This document shows, piece by piece, positions 22,501 through 33,290 of a DNA stretch of 64,000 bases. The notes under the pieces were generated by a model that was not told the origin of the DNA, ran no database searches, and saw only the letters and a program-made list of their open reading frames with translations. The position numbers were made by a program, and so were the translations under genes. How positions within the stretch are numbered: position 1 is the first letter of the stretch; every line of letters starts with the position of its first letter. The stretch comes from Posidonia oceanica (Eukaryota; Streptophyta; Magnoliopsida; Alismatales; Posidoniaceae), in assembly GCA_037176725.1 (NCBI GenBank), contig JAZBRS010000011.1:9424001-9488000 (forward strand). The letters are read 5' to 3'.

Positions 22501-22636
22501 GTCGGGTAGCCACCACTCTCGGTCCGTCTCCAGGGCTCCGTTGGGCGTTTCTGTTCGACAGTTGCCTCGTCCTCCTACCGCTCCTTCTCCGGCTCCTGCT
22601 TCAGCTCCCGAGGGTGAGGGAGAGAGTGCTTCTTAG
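19523..22636 (+). pseudogene. Antisense gene 2: MAIN-like plant mobile domain and coiled-coil protein, eight exons
   Basis: Exons 19523-20227, 20307-20951, 21023-21196, 21276-21761, 21844-21939, 22011-22073, 22139-22309 and 22388-22636. All seven introns are GT-AG, 65-82 bp and in phase 0. Exon 1 encodes a low-complexity start with four copies of GAGLVTGEAVE, then an acidic linker. Exons 2-4 encode a PMD: GFGHFLSIPDFP, EVVAERWNF, FVLSLEDMVRLTGLRVTGRP, WAWDHFAILRPAPP, then VDVYGP. Exons 5-7 encode heptad-like coiled coil (QLSVLTREVECLRAF, ISHLQEK, RLEELEGTVATSSARIQELEQ). Exon 8 has a Ser/Pro-rich tail. Stops at 19601, 20057, 20631, 21411, 21414 and 22268, plus a frameshift near 20430, make it dead, yet exon frames stay in register. 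It lies antisense to element D. Confidence 0.8.
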
Positions 22637-23106
22637 CCTTCTTGTACTTCAGGGGTATGCTTCGGTGATCTTGTAGAACAAATATTTATAGATTTCTACA
22701 CACTTAGCATACTTGTCGAATACTTCTTTTGAAATACCTTTCTTAAAGTTAAAATGAGCTTAAGCGACCAATATAGCAAAATAATGGCCTTTAATCCAAA
22801 TTAACTTGAAACCAGCACATTCAAGTGAAATGCTATGTAAATGACATAGTTACGAGGAAAGATTTCACCTGGAAGCTTTAAAATTGAGTTTCGAAGTCCT
22901 CGGCACTCTAGTGAGCCATTTTCTTGATGGAATGAGCAAATAGAGATTCTGAATGGCCCGGATGTCCAAAAAAACACGAAACCAACGCTCATATGTGTAT
23001 TTCAACTTAGTTAAACCTTTGGAACTGGTAAAATAGGTTTACACAACTCAAACAAGGATTAGGGGGTGATCCAGCCAGGTTCAGTGACCTAAGTCACTGA
23101 TAAAAC
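22637..23106. other. Non-coding spacer between antisense genes 2 and 3
   Basis: AT-rich sequence. I see no canonical AATAAA shortly after the gene 2 stop, no repeat array and no coding signal. Confidence 0.6.
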
Positions 23107-23210
23107 GTTATACGCCTCATCTGCTGCATCCAACGTCGGAAAGCCGATTTAAACGTTATACGCTGCACATGGCGCGGTTAATGTAGGACGCGATGTATCT
23201 TGCGTACAAC
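23107..23210 (+). repeat. Hairpin modules before antisense gene 3
   Basis: 28-bp units at 23107-23134 (GTTATACGC/GCATCCAAC), 23155-23182 (GTTATACGC/GCGGTTAAT) and 23183-23210 (GTAGGACGC/GCGTACAAC), with a shortened unit at 23135-23154. They end 114 bp before the TATA box of gene 3. Confidence 0.75.
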
Positions 23211-23323
23211 GAAGCGAGCCCAAAATATCTTTTCTTTCCTTTCCTGTTTTTGGCTAATCTTCCGGAATGCTGCGAAATTTTATCAATACCTGCGTGTGTG
23301 ATCTCCAACGGCCTTCTTGTGCT

Positions 23324-23330
23324 TATAAAA
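23324..23330 (+). promoter_or_regulatory. TATA box of antisense gene 3
   Basis: TATAAAA within GTGCTTATAAAAGCC, 104 bp upstream of the ATG at 23428. This is the strongest of the three TATA boxes. Confidence 0.6.
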
Positions 23331-23427
23331 GCCTGGCCACCCCTTGGACTTTTATGCACACTTGTCCCTTACCTCCTTACTGATTTTCTCTTGATTTGTG
23401 CTTCTTCCTTTCTTCTCTTTTGCTTTC

Positions 23428-24773
23428 ATGGCTTCTAGTTCAATTCCCAACGTCTTTATGCACAACAAGAAGGGAGTTGCAGTACCTTTGGAAGAGATTG
23501 AAGGGCATATGATGTCCCTTATCCAAGCGGGGAAGGTATGATCTTCTTCATTGGTCCTTTCACTCTCTTTTGTTCCTCATGCATTCGAATTTCTTTGCAG
23601 GAAATCCTCAATTTTACCAAAACACCCTACTTTGATAATGACTTCCCCTACTATTCTCCTTGGGTGAAGGACTTTGTGCTTTGGGCTCGGGAAAGGAAGT
23701 CTGTTTTGGCCCGTACACGCTTTGATGGACTTTTGGATTTATTGGGCACAAACTTGGACTGGCCTCTGCTTCATGCCTCATGCACCTTCTGGAGTCCCGA
23801 GACTCACACTTTCTTCTTTGGGGGTTGTGAGGTGACAATCCTAGTAGAGGATGTTCATGGCCTGCTTGGTGTGACTCAGATTGGAGCGGCCCGGCCAGAT
23901 ATTGACTTCCCGTTGCCATACGAAACAGCAGATATGCAAACATTCGTAGACCATATCTTCACCGTTCCGCCTACCTTTCCAGTGATTAGAGGTCGCAGGC
24001 TTAACTTGGCACATCTATACTTCAGCTTTCGGTGGATTGAGGACTCTGCCTCTCAGGATCAGCTGCTGGTGTGTCTGCATTTATTGATTGGAGGCCTCAC
24101 CATATTTGTCACCAAGGACTTCTCCTTGGATGTCTATCACACTGAGTTCTTGATAGGCCTCACTGAGCACTTCTGGCGTTCTCCTTCAGTTGCCATTCTT
24201 GCTGCTACATATCTCGGTCTGACCAGCATTTCCACCGGAGGGGATTTTGTAGGCTCTCCTTTCCTTCTCTCTAAGTGGTTGCAAGTCCATTTCCCGAGGC
24301 TTGGACCTGTGAAGACAGATTTGATCGAGGAAAGGGTTTGCTCTTTGTCCTCTGCCCCCATTGACATCTTCGCGCCTTCCACGTCCCTCTATCATAAGCA
24401 CCAGGCGTGAGGTTCTTCAGTTGAGTTGGAGTTGATAGGGCCCACCCACTTTGTGGTGTACAACTCCCATCATTGCTTCGAGATGGTGGGGCAGAAGAAA
24501 GGGATGCCACCTCGACTGAGCTCTATTCCTCGTATTCGGGTTCGGGAGCATAGTCTTCCATCTAATGCAATAATGGTGTACTACATTTGGACTCTTTGGT
24601 TGTCTCTGGACCACCATGATGATTCAGATGGGCCATCAGCTGCTCCCTTGACTTGCTGCCTACCACGGGAGGATGCGCACTAGAGGTGGTATTCAAAGCT
24701 ACTGCCCAAACCCGAGGAGTGGGTTGAAGCGACGGGCGTGCTGCGCAGGAAAAGGAAGAAGACGATTAGATAG
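23428..24773 (+). pseudogene. Antisense gene 3: plant mobile domain protein, two exons
   Basis: Exon 1 is 23428-23535 (36 codons from MASSSIPNVFMHNKKG); intron 23536-23600 is 65 bp, GT-AG, with a T-rich end before the acceptor; exon 2 is 23601-24773. The PMD has WVKDFVLWARER, RTRFDGLLDLLGTNLDW, WSPETHTFFFGGCEVTILVED, GGDFVGSPFLLSKWLQVHF and ELIGPTHFVVYNSHHCFEM, which line up block by block with gene 1, so the two are duplicates. In-frame stops at 24408 (TGA) and 24681 (TAG) break it. The last residues, RRKRKKTIR, look like a nuclear localisation signal. A poly(A) signal lies at 24828. It is antisense to element D and is the nearest of the three genes to integrase. Confidence 0.82.
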
Positions 24774-24827
24774 GCAATTATTGTAATTTTTTATTTTTGG
24801 GACCATGTATTTTCATCTCTTTAAGGG

Positions 24828-24833
24828 AATAAA
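24828..24833 (+). terminator. Possible poly(A) signal of antisense gene 3
   Basis: AATAAA, 55 bp after the final stop at 24773, preceded by T-rich sequence. Confidence 0.5.
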
Positions 24834-24991
24834 TATATCTTTCATTTTTCATCCTTATTCATGTGCTTTGGACTGTTCTGAGTTTAGAAATACTCTCTGG
24901 TGGCTTTGATATTCGATCAAGGGTCCTTTGTCAGAATTCTACAGTTTAAGTCTTAGTTAAAACGTAAGCTACTCAAACTGGCACTTATAAC

Positions 24992-25090
24992 ATAAGACGC
25001 GTAATATCATGCGTCCAATATTCCTCTGTTGGTCGTTATACGCTTCAGATAGTGCGTCCAATGTTGGACGCTGACATTTGCTCGTTTAAT
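24992..25090 (+). repeat. Hairpin modules after antisense gene 3
   Basis: Units at 24992-25019 (ATAAGACGC/GCGTCCAAT), 25035-25062 (GTTATACGC/GCGTCCAAT) and 25063-25090 (GTTGGACGC/CGTTTAAT, imperfect). All have 28-bp length. With the groups before genes 1-3 they bracket each antisense gene. Confidence 0.72.
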
Positions 25091-26598
25091 GCCCCTAAAT
25101 TGTTCTCCTACATGACCTCAGCAAATTTGTTAATCCATCTAGGGGTACTATTACCCCTAGTCCAAAGTGACCTCTGGAAACTCAGAAACATCTTTAACAC
25201 TGTGAAATCAAAATGGTTACAGAAAACTTGGTAACAACCTATATACAATGCATACTTTAAGCAAACCTAATGTTATGAAAGGAAAAAGTTCTTAATGCAA
25301 AAAGTTAAGGGAAACTTAGATTTTTGAATAACAAGTATTGGCCTCAACTTTATTGTCTAAGGATGATATGCCAAACGAGGGACTGTCTCTTCTCAAGATC
25401 CCAGTCTTAGCTCGTAGGTGAATACCAAGTGACCGTCCTAAATAGGAGGGGTCAAGTACGACACGGAGTCGTAAAATGTCCTAAATTTTTGCATCATTGG
25501 CCTTACTTGTTATCAGTTTCATGAGGTGATGTTGGTTGGGTAGGTTTTACCCTTCTGCTATTTTTGGATTTTTAACTTTGTCATTTTTTTTGGATTCTGT
25601 TTTATCTTTGTTTTTGGATTTTTGGTTTTATCATTTTTTTTAGATTTTCGATTTTATCATTTTTTTGGATTTTTGGTTTCATCATTTTTTTGGATTTTTG
25701 GTTTTAGCATTTTTTTTGAATTTTGCTTTATCATTTTTTTTGGATTTTTGGTTTTATCATTTTTTTGGATTTTTGGTTTTAGCATTTTTTTTGGATTTTT
25801 GGTTTTATCATTTTTTGGATTTTTGGTTTTAGGGGAGACGAAGAATCTTCCGGGAAGTTGGGAAACTAGGGACCTCATGGCTGGAAAACCTTGACAGTTT
25901 GGTCCATTGTGCATCTTAGAGTCAGAAGATACCTTAGGCTTACTTTGGCACCTAACTGCCCCTAGACCTAGGCTTCTGCCCCTTGCCTCTAATGTATACG
26001 ATGCGGGATGTGGGTGGAAGGAAAGTCCATGTCCTATCCTAAGATGTCGACTGAAGATTTGAAGCCTAAACCCCTCCTAGTTCAAGATTGATTTCTACTG
26101 CGCTTAGTATTCCCTAGTTTTCAATTTTGACCCTTGGACAGTTTCTTTGCTGTCTTCTTTTCCATTCTCTTTCTTTTCATGCACATGGACAGCTTCCTTG
26201 CTACCTTCTTTTCTGACCCCCTTTTTTTGTTTTCTTTCTGGGTACTCTGGCAAGTAGTCTCACCCCGTTTGAGTGCTCGGTCAATGGATACTCGCTCCTT
26301 GACGAACCAAGACACTCTTTTATTTGGTACACTCCCCTCTTTTCTGCGCTTCTAGGTTTTGGCCTTAGACGTCTACCCGATTTGTACTAGGGTAACATGT
26401 TTGACTCGAGGGTTGTGTGTGGACTTGTTGTTCATGAACTGGGAGGGGGTCCCTTATGGTTTCGCCTCTATCTCAGTGTTGGATCATTTCCTTTCCTTCT
26501 CCCATGAAGTGTTTGTGGGGTGAGGCTAAGGCATGACTCCTAGGCTTCAATAGCAGTAGGCTCTTAAGCACGGGTAGTCTAATGACTCAGTGTGCATA
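25091..26598. other. Non-coding zone between gene 3 and D integrase
   Basis: AT-rich, without coding signal apart from chance frames. It contains the tandem array at 25565-25835 (listed separately). Confidence 0.65.
25565..25835. repeat. T-rich 25-26-bp tandem repeat, about ten copies
   Basis: Unit close to ATCATTTTTTTGG followed by ATTTTTGGTTTT, alternating with GCATTTT variants. The Phe-rich (plus) and Lys/Pro-rich (minus) frames across it are artefacts. Confidence 0.9.
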
Positions 26599-27918
26599 TC
26601 AAGGGTAGTACCTCTTGAGGTGCAGTGCATTCCAAGGATATTCAAGCCTAATGCCACCCTCTCTGGCCAAACAATAGGCATTGCCCGGATATGCCTCAAC
26701 CAACAAGTATGGTCCTTCCCAATTCAGTCTCAATTTCCCATGCTTATGAGGAAGGATTTCTTTAAACACTCATTCACCAATATTGAATTTACGTTCAATT
26801 ACTTTCTTCTTATATGCTCTTGCGAGTTGTTCTTGGTAGAGACGTGCATGCTCAACTGCTTGCAACCACTTCTCATCTAGCAAATCCAACTGTAGATTTA
26901 ATAATTGCCTCTTATCCTTGGCAGTTATCTCATCGTCAAGTCGTACCCTAGATGAGGGGACCATGACCTCAAATGGGACTACTATCTCCATACCATAAGT
27001 AAGCGCAAACGGGGTTTGGCCCGTAGGCATTCTTATGGAGGTTCGATAGGCCCATAAGGTATCAATTGGCTTATCTGTCCAATCATGTCCCTTGGCTCCT
27101 CCTACCATTTTCTTAAGGATTCGGATTAACGTTTTATTAGTAGCTTCAGCTTGCCCATTACCCTAGGGGTAATATGGCGATGAATGACGCAATTCAATCT
27201 TAAACTTCTTACAGAGCTTTTTGAAGTCTTGGGATACGAACATTGCGCCATTGTCTGCTACTAATTTCTTTAGGATCCCGAACCTTGAGAGGATATTTTT
27301 CCGCACGAACTTGCAAAGATTTGAAGCTTTGATTTCAATGAATGCTTGTGCTTCAGCCCATTTAGTGAAGTATTCAGTGGCTGTGAGTATGAACCTATTC
27401 TGCTTTTCGGTGTCGAATGGTCCTACAACATCAAATGCCCACATGGAGAAGGGCCACACCATTTGAGTCGGATTTAACTCTGATGCTGGTGCACATATTC
27501 TATCTGCATGGATCTGGCACTGTCTGCACCTTCTCACCTTGTTTGCGCAATCTGCCTCCATTGTGGACCAGTAGTACCCTCTACGCAGTATCATTTTTGC
27601 CATGAATTGAGAACTAATGTGTCCTCCACATATGCCTTCATGCATTTCTCTAGTAATAACTTCAACCTCCTCGTAAGTGATGCAGCGCAACTCTATTCCG
27701 CTGAAAGACCTTTTGAAAAGGAAATCGGCTCTCATGAAGTATCTTGTGGCCATCCTCCGAATTGCCTCTTTGTCTTGTGAAGTTGCGTAGTCGGGGAAGA
27801 TCCTGTCTTGAATGTAGTTCTGGATGTCAAAGAACCATCGGTTCCCATCATCCTCTATGTTGTAGCAAACTTCAAACGTGGCTACCTTTGATTCCCCAGC
27901 TTTCTGTCTAAGCTCCAC
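26599..27918 (-). pseudogene. Integrase (element D)
   Basis: It inserts the DNA copy of the element into the genome. The zinc-binding HHCC region is visible (MHEGICGGH, then RRCRQCQ). The catalytic core has Asp in WAFDVVGPF, Asp in VADNGAMF and Glu in GQAEATNK, so the D,D,E triad is complete. The C-terminal part contains MPTGQTPFALTYGMEIVVP and ends LHLKRYYP before a TGA at 26599. In-frame stops are a TAG at 27163 just before the Glu motif and a TGA at 26770. Otherwise collinear. Confidence 0.9.
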
Positions 27919-27960
27919 GGCCCATGGCTCAGTTGAGTCAATAGTAGGTATCCCGTGTTG

Positions 27961-29052
27961 CTATACCATTATTGTTTGCTCCCGGACATTGATGGGGAAC
28001 TCGATTGAGGAAGCCAACGAAGCAAGAGCATCTGCTAGCAAGTTATGACTCCGGAGGGTGTGGACATACACCACTTGCTGAAACCGCGCCAATAGGAGGC
28101 GTGCAATGCCTTTGTACTCTTCTAGCCTTGGGTTGAGGGTTCTATACTTGTTCAGAATTTGTCTTAGAACCAACTGGGAGTCTCCGATGAGTTTCAACTG
28201 CTTTGCCTCTAGCTCCAGCGCTAGGCGTAATCCTAGGATCAAGGCCTCGTACTCTGCAACATTGTTGGTATTTGCGGCGAAGTTTAGCTATACAGCTTGG
28301 GGAATGAGAACTCCTTCCGGAGTGAGAAGTGCTACTCTGATGCCTGCCCCTTGTCTGTTGAGTGCTCCATCAAAGTAGAGAGTCCATTGTCGAGTGGGAG
28401 ACTCGGTATCTTGTATTTCCAGTATTTCCTCATCGGTGAAGTCTGTTTGGACTGGTTGATAATCTTCTATTGGTAATTCTGCCAGGTGATTTGCAATGGC
28501 TTGCCCCTTGACTGCTTTCTGAGATACATATTGTAGGTTGAATTCAGTGAGGAGGAGTTGCCACCTTGCCAATCTTCCAGAGAGGGCTGGCTTCTCGAAC
28601 ATGTATTTGATTGGGTCCATCTTGGTGATGTAACAGACTTTATGGGTTAGGAAGTAGTGTCTCAGCTTTTGAGATGCACATACTAAGGCCAAGCAGTGCT
28701 TTTCTATGGCTGTATACTTCTCTTCATAATCCAGGAAGGTTCTACTCAGGTAGTAGATAGCTTTCTCCTTCTTTCCATCGTCACCATGTTGAGCTAGCAC
28801 TACCCCTATTGATGATGCAGTGACTGCCACATAGAGTAGCAAAGGCTTCCCTGACATAGGTGCTGACAAGATTGGGGGGTTCATGAGGTATGCTTTGTGC
28901 TCATCAAAAGCTTTCTGCCATTTCTCATCCCAGGTAAATTCCCTCCCTCCTTTCAATAACTCATAAAACGGCTTACATCGATCTACGTGTTGTGAGATAA
29001 ATCTTCTGATGAACTGTAAGCGGCCGATAAGTCCTCTAAGTTCCTTGATATT
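27961..29052 (-). pseudogene. Tandem RNase H domains (element D)
   Basis: The first domain (about 28956-28500) is the usual Ty3 RNase H: FTWDEKWQKAFDEHKAYL, AIYYLSRTFLDYEEKYTAIEKHCLAL, MDPIKYMFEKPALSGRLARWQ. The second (about 28400-27970) is the archaeal-type RNase H that marks the Tat lineage: WTLYFDGALNRQGAG (Asp), NVAEYEALILGL (Glu), LIGDSQLVLRQI (Asp), LLADALASLAS (Asp). Both domains lie in one frame with integrase and RT. TAG stops at 28288 and 27961 break it. Confidence 0.9.
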
Positions 29053-30383
29053 TCAGGGCAGGGGCATCTGTGCTATTGCTCTAGCCTTCTGTGGGTCCAC
29101 CTTGATTCCTCTTTTGCTGATGATGAAGCCCAATAGCTTCCCAGTAGTTACCCCAAACACGCACTTCTTTGGGTTCATTTTTAGATGATATTGCCTCACC
29201 CTGCTCAGTACTCTTCTTAGTGCTTCAAAGTGTGCCTCTCTTATTCTTGATTTGACCAAGATATCATCAACGTACACTTCCATGCAATCGTGCATCATGT
29301 CGTGGAAGTGGCCATCATTGCTCTCTGATATGTTGCGCCGGCGTTCTTGAGACCGAATGGCATGACTACATAGCAGTATGTCCCCCATGGCGTGATGAAC
29401 GACGTCTTCTCTTGGTCCTCCTCTGCTAGTTTAATCTGGTTGTAACCGGAGAAACCGTCCATGAAAGATAGCATCTCAAATCCTGTTGTATTGTCCACTA
29501 GCAAGTCAATATGTGGCAAAGGGAAGTCGTCCTTGGGACAAGCGACGTTGAGGTTGCGATAGTTAATGCAAACCCGAACCTTCCCGTCCTTTTTGGCCAC
29601 TGGTACTATATTTGAGACCCAACTGGGGTACACAAACACCCTGATAAACTTTGCTTTATGGAGCTTGTCAATTTCCTCTTTGACTTTGACGAGTTTGGTT
29701 CCAAAGTTTAGTGGAAGCAGGTGTTCCACTAGAGTTGATTGTAGACCAGGCATATCTTCGTACTTGAAGGCCAGCACATCCACATATTCTTTCAAGATTT
29801 GGACCATTTCCTCCTGTTCTTTTGGGCTCAAACTTGTACTTATGAGTATTGGTTTTGGCTCTTCAGTGGTTCCCAGATTGACCTCCACGGTCTCTTCTTC
29901 AGCTGCCTTGGTTTGCTCATCATATTTGTCCATGAGGTGCTTAAGGAGGTCTGAGTCGGCTTCTTGATCTTCTTCCTTGTCACTGTAGCTAACCAGCTCA
30001 TATGCCTCCATTCCTGCACACTTCCCAAACCGGTCAAATTCTTCTACTAGGAAGACCATGTTAGCAGTAGCCAGCTCCTGAGGCAATGCCTCCGTGTATT
30101 GACACACGCGCACAGTCTTGGAAGCAGTGGTCGAAGTTGACTGCGAGCTGCTAGAACTAATATGGTGATCCTCTCCCTTATTGAAAACAGAAAGTAAATC
30201 ACTTTTATTCCTAGGAAATGAAATCAATGCAAAATTAAACAAAGTTTTATTTACAGCATCTAGGGCGATGCCCCTAGAGTTACCTCCATCAGTAGAGGTA
30301 GGAGCCTTTCTAGGTGGGCTCGTCATGGTCGACGTTCCCATCATCTTCGAGAAGCTCATTGTCTGCCCTTGGATCGGGGTCAA
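29053..30383 (-). pseudogene. Reverse transcriptase (element D)
   Basis: A ~150-residue acidic linker precedes the RT. Motifs: KFIRVFVYPSWVSNIVPVAKKDG, VCINYRNLNVACPKDDFPLP, LSFMDGFSGYNQI (first catalytic Asp), YCYVVMPFGLKNAGATYQRAM, MEVYVDDILVKS (catalytic YVDD), LLGFIISKRGIKVDP. A one-base shift near 29312, between the AM and YVDD motifs, and a TGA at 29053 break it. Ogre-type elements splice an intron between protease and RT; the frame changes between 30634 and 30383 here, but I cannot tell an intron from decay. Confidence 0.92.
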
Positions 30384-30633
30384 CTTCAGGCCTTTGAGGC
30401 TGCAGACCTTCAGAGAGATTAGCCGTGAGGTGGCGAACCCTGTCTACGAGTCATTGTGACTTGCGTAGAGTTTGCCCCGACCTTTGCTCCAAAGAGGAAG
30501 AGATGTCCGGAGCTGGAAGAAGCGGAGGCTTGGAAGCGGCGGTGCCGGAAGAAGAGGCAGAAGAAGAAAGAGGTGGCCTGTCCAGAGGTTCGAGGGCCGG
30601 TGCGCCTAACAGTGGTGGCGGCGATGTTGCAGT

Positions 30634-31209
30634 CTAAGGATCTACTGGCAACTCTACTGCAGTCTGACCTTCGTGAGACTCTGCTGCTACAGTCTGGCCT
30701 TCGTGAGACTCTGCTGTCAACTCCCTTGCAGTCTGACCTTCGTGAGGCTCTATTGGCAATTCAAGTGTTTGGAATAAGTCGGAAATGTTTACGTCGGCTG
30801 TGTCCTCTGCACTTTGGAGAGTGTGTTTGGTTGATTGCGCCAAAATAATATTTCCCAAGGAGGATGAATTCGGATTGAAGATCCCTACATTGGTAAAATG
30901 TCCTTGTATATCCCACTGTAATGGTCGTCCGTCGGGGAACTGGTCGAAACCGAGTCCTCCCCTTCCTTCTCTGTCACAGGCCTTTACTGGCTCCTTCATT
31001 CCCTTTCCTTCTGGGCCTAAGCCTTGGCCTTCCTTGTAGCCAATTCTCTTCATGATCTTCCATCCCACATTCATGGAGGGTCTTTTGCTTTTTGAGGGTT
31101 CCTTCTTCTTGTAAAATAGCCTAGGCTTGGCCCACTTGTCTCTTAGCTCGACCATAGATACTATGTTCTTGCCTTTTTCGGCGCGGGTCGGCTTTTCTCG
31201 CACACTGAA
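30634..31209 (-). pseudogene. G-patch region between protease and RT (element D)
   Basis: In frame with the protease above it, separated only by a TAG at 31210. The G-patch spans about 31080-30950: MKRIGYKEGQGLGPEGKGMKEP, then GRGGLGFD. G-patches bind RNA or helicases; several plant retroelements carry one next to protease. The tail repeats ESHEGQT/EPHEGQT three times. A TAG closes it at 30634. The 250 bp between it and RT (30384-30633) are open but unrecognised. Confidence 0.8.
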
Positions 31210-32331
31210 CTAGTGTGGCAGGTATATCACATTTGCCTCTGCTTCTTGGCCCGATATGTCCTCTACTATCTTGATGATTTTCCCATTGTGAGGGAATTTC
31301 AGGCATTGGTGCCGAGGAGATGATACTCCTTTTAAACTGTCCAGCCATTGTCTCCCCAGGATGATCTGATATGGGACATTTATGTCTATGACGATTAGTT
31401 GGGTTAGAACCTGGGTTGGTCCTATCCCTATCTTTGTGGTCCACTTGCCGTGTGCTTTTCTTTTGCTGTTATCATACCCAGCAATAGTCATATCAATGGG
31501 GGTCAAGGAAGTCTCATTTACACCCAAGGCTCGTATTGTATTTAACGAGCAAATGTTCATTGATGCACCAATATCTATGAGCACTTCAAAAATTAAGTGA
31601 TTGTTTATAGAAATGGTTACATTCAATGGTGCTTTTCTCCTCCCTATTGGTGCTAACTCGCTATCAGCAAATGTAATGATAGGTTCTACAAAGGCTGCTG
31701 TAGCTATAACATGAAGTTCCTCCGCTGGTATATCTGGAGCAACTTGGGCCTTCTCTAGCACTTCTTGCAGAGCTTTCCAGTGTTGAATCGAGCTATTTAT
31801 GAGGTCATAGATTGAGATCCTAGCCTGTGTCTTCTTTAATTGCTCTAAGATGTCATATTCTGTTGACCCAGGTCCTTCTTGAGGTCTGACCGGTTCTGTT
31901 TGCTCTACTGGTGGTACGATTCGGTTTGATAGCCTCCCTCCTCTGGTGATGGATGCAGCAGCCTCATTTTCTTTGCATGGGTCGCTGGATGCTCCCCTCT
32001 TGTGTGGCTGGGTGAAGATGGACTCCCTTCGTATAGGTCCGCCAAGCTCTGGTGGCTTTCTGGCCCTAGCTAGCTGCCCTGTTGGCACTTGGAAGATTGG
32101 GGATGACAGAGTAGTAGTGTTCCAGAATGCTGAAGTGTTGAGGGCCGGCAACTGACTTGACGATGGCCTAGCTGCTCTGAAGATTGGGGAGACCGATGCT
32201 GACAGCAGCTTGGGAGCCCACAATGATGATTTTCTCCACGACAGACGTTGTGACTCCTCCTTTTCCCGAAGGGTTGCAATTTGTGGCTTGGGCATCTTGA
32301 ATGTGCATAGAATCCCTGGTCGATTAGCAGG
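31210..32331 (-). pseudogene. Second aspartic-protease-like domain (element D)
   Basis: This domain is in line with Tat-lineage proteases: GRRKAPLNVTISINNHLIFEVLIDIGASMNIC, where the active-site triad reads D-I-G instead of D-T/S-G, then TIRALGVN, then IILGRQWLDSLKGVSSPRHQCLKF. A ~200-residue linker precedes it. The solo LTR cuts the frame at 32332; on the far side the same frame continues at 35693. It ends with TAG at 31210. Together with the domain at 35711-36298 it makes two protease-like domains in one polyprotein. Confidence 0.8.
32327..32331. repeat. Target-site duplication, left copy (GCAGG)
   Basis: GCAGG directly before the solo LTR; an identical copy lies at 35688-35692. Confidence 0.92.
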
Positions 32332-33290
32332 TGTAGTAATCCTGAATTCTGATCGTCCATGCACATTACCAAAGCTTGTGTGCACCGATCAAAATAGGCT
32401 CACTATATGCTGCTGGATCCGAGGGAAGAACTCGACTCAGAAACGCTGGCAAAAGAAAAGAAAAGAAATGATAAGACAATTCGGAGTCACCACCGGGTCT
32501 ATTGAATTGGAAGACAAGGAAAACCAAGGGGTAAAGCATGAAAAGACATGCTGAACCGGATGCAAGGAGGGGCAAAGAGATGCAAGGATAAGCTAAGCTA
32601 TGCTATGCTATTATGCTATGCTATGACTCAGGCCTACGATAAGGGAGAGGTCGATGCGAGCCAAGAGAAAGGGCAAGGACTCCTGTTATGCACGGGGAAG
32701 GTGTTAGGCACCCCGATACGTCTGAGAGTCGGTCTTTCTTAGGCAATCTCGCGCTTATGCAGGGAATTGCTAGCCTAATGCCTAAATGCTTTAAATGCTT
32801 ACCTATTATGCAAGGCAAATAAACGTGCTATCTAAGTGCTCAGCCATGCTGCTAGTGTTCCGAACTGGGCGGACCCTGGTTCGTGAGAACTCCTAAGCAG
32901 TAAGCATCATGGCCCTATATGCAGATGCAAGCGATAAAACAAAACAGCAGGAAAACCAAGCAATGCGAGCGACATGCAAGCAATAAAGTAAAACAGGCAC
33001 GGAAAATGATGCAAAAAATGTAGGAAATACTGCAAAGCACGCAAAACGATGCAAAAGGCGAAAAGGAATGCAAAGGGACGTGGAAAACCATGCAAAGGAG
33101 CGGGAAAACAATGCAAAATGCAGAAAATGGGGCAAAGTGAAGAAAACGAGGCAAAGCGGGGTGCGAAATCAAAACAAAGGTGTGGGTAACATGCATTGGG
33201 GTTACAGCAAGCCAAAGAAGCGATAAAACGCAAGAAACGGCGAACGAAATGAAATCCGCGCTTTAAAACGGCTGTCAACCATCTGCAAGC

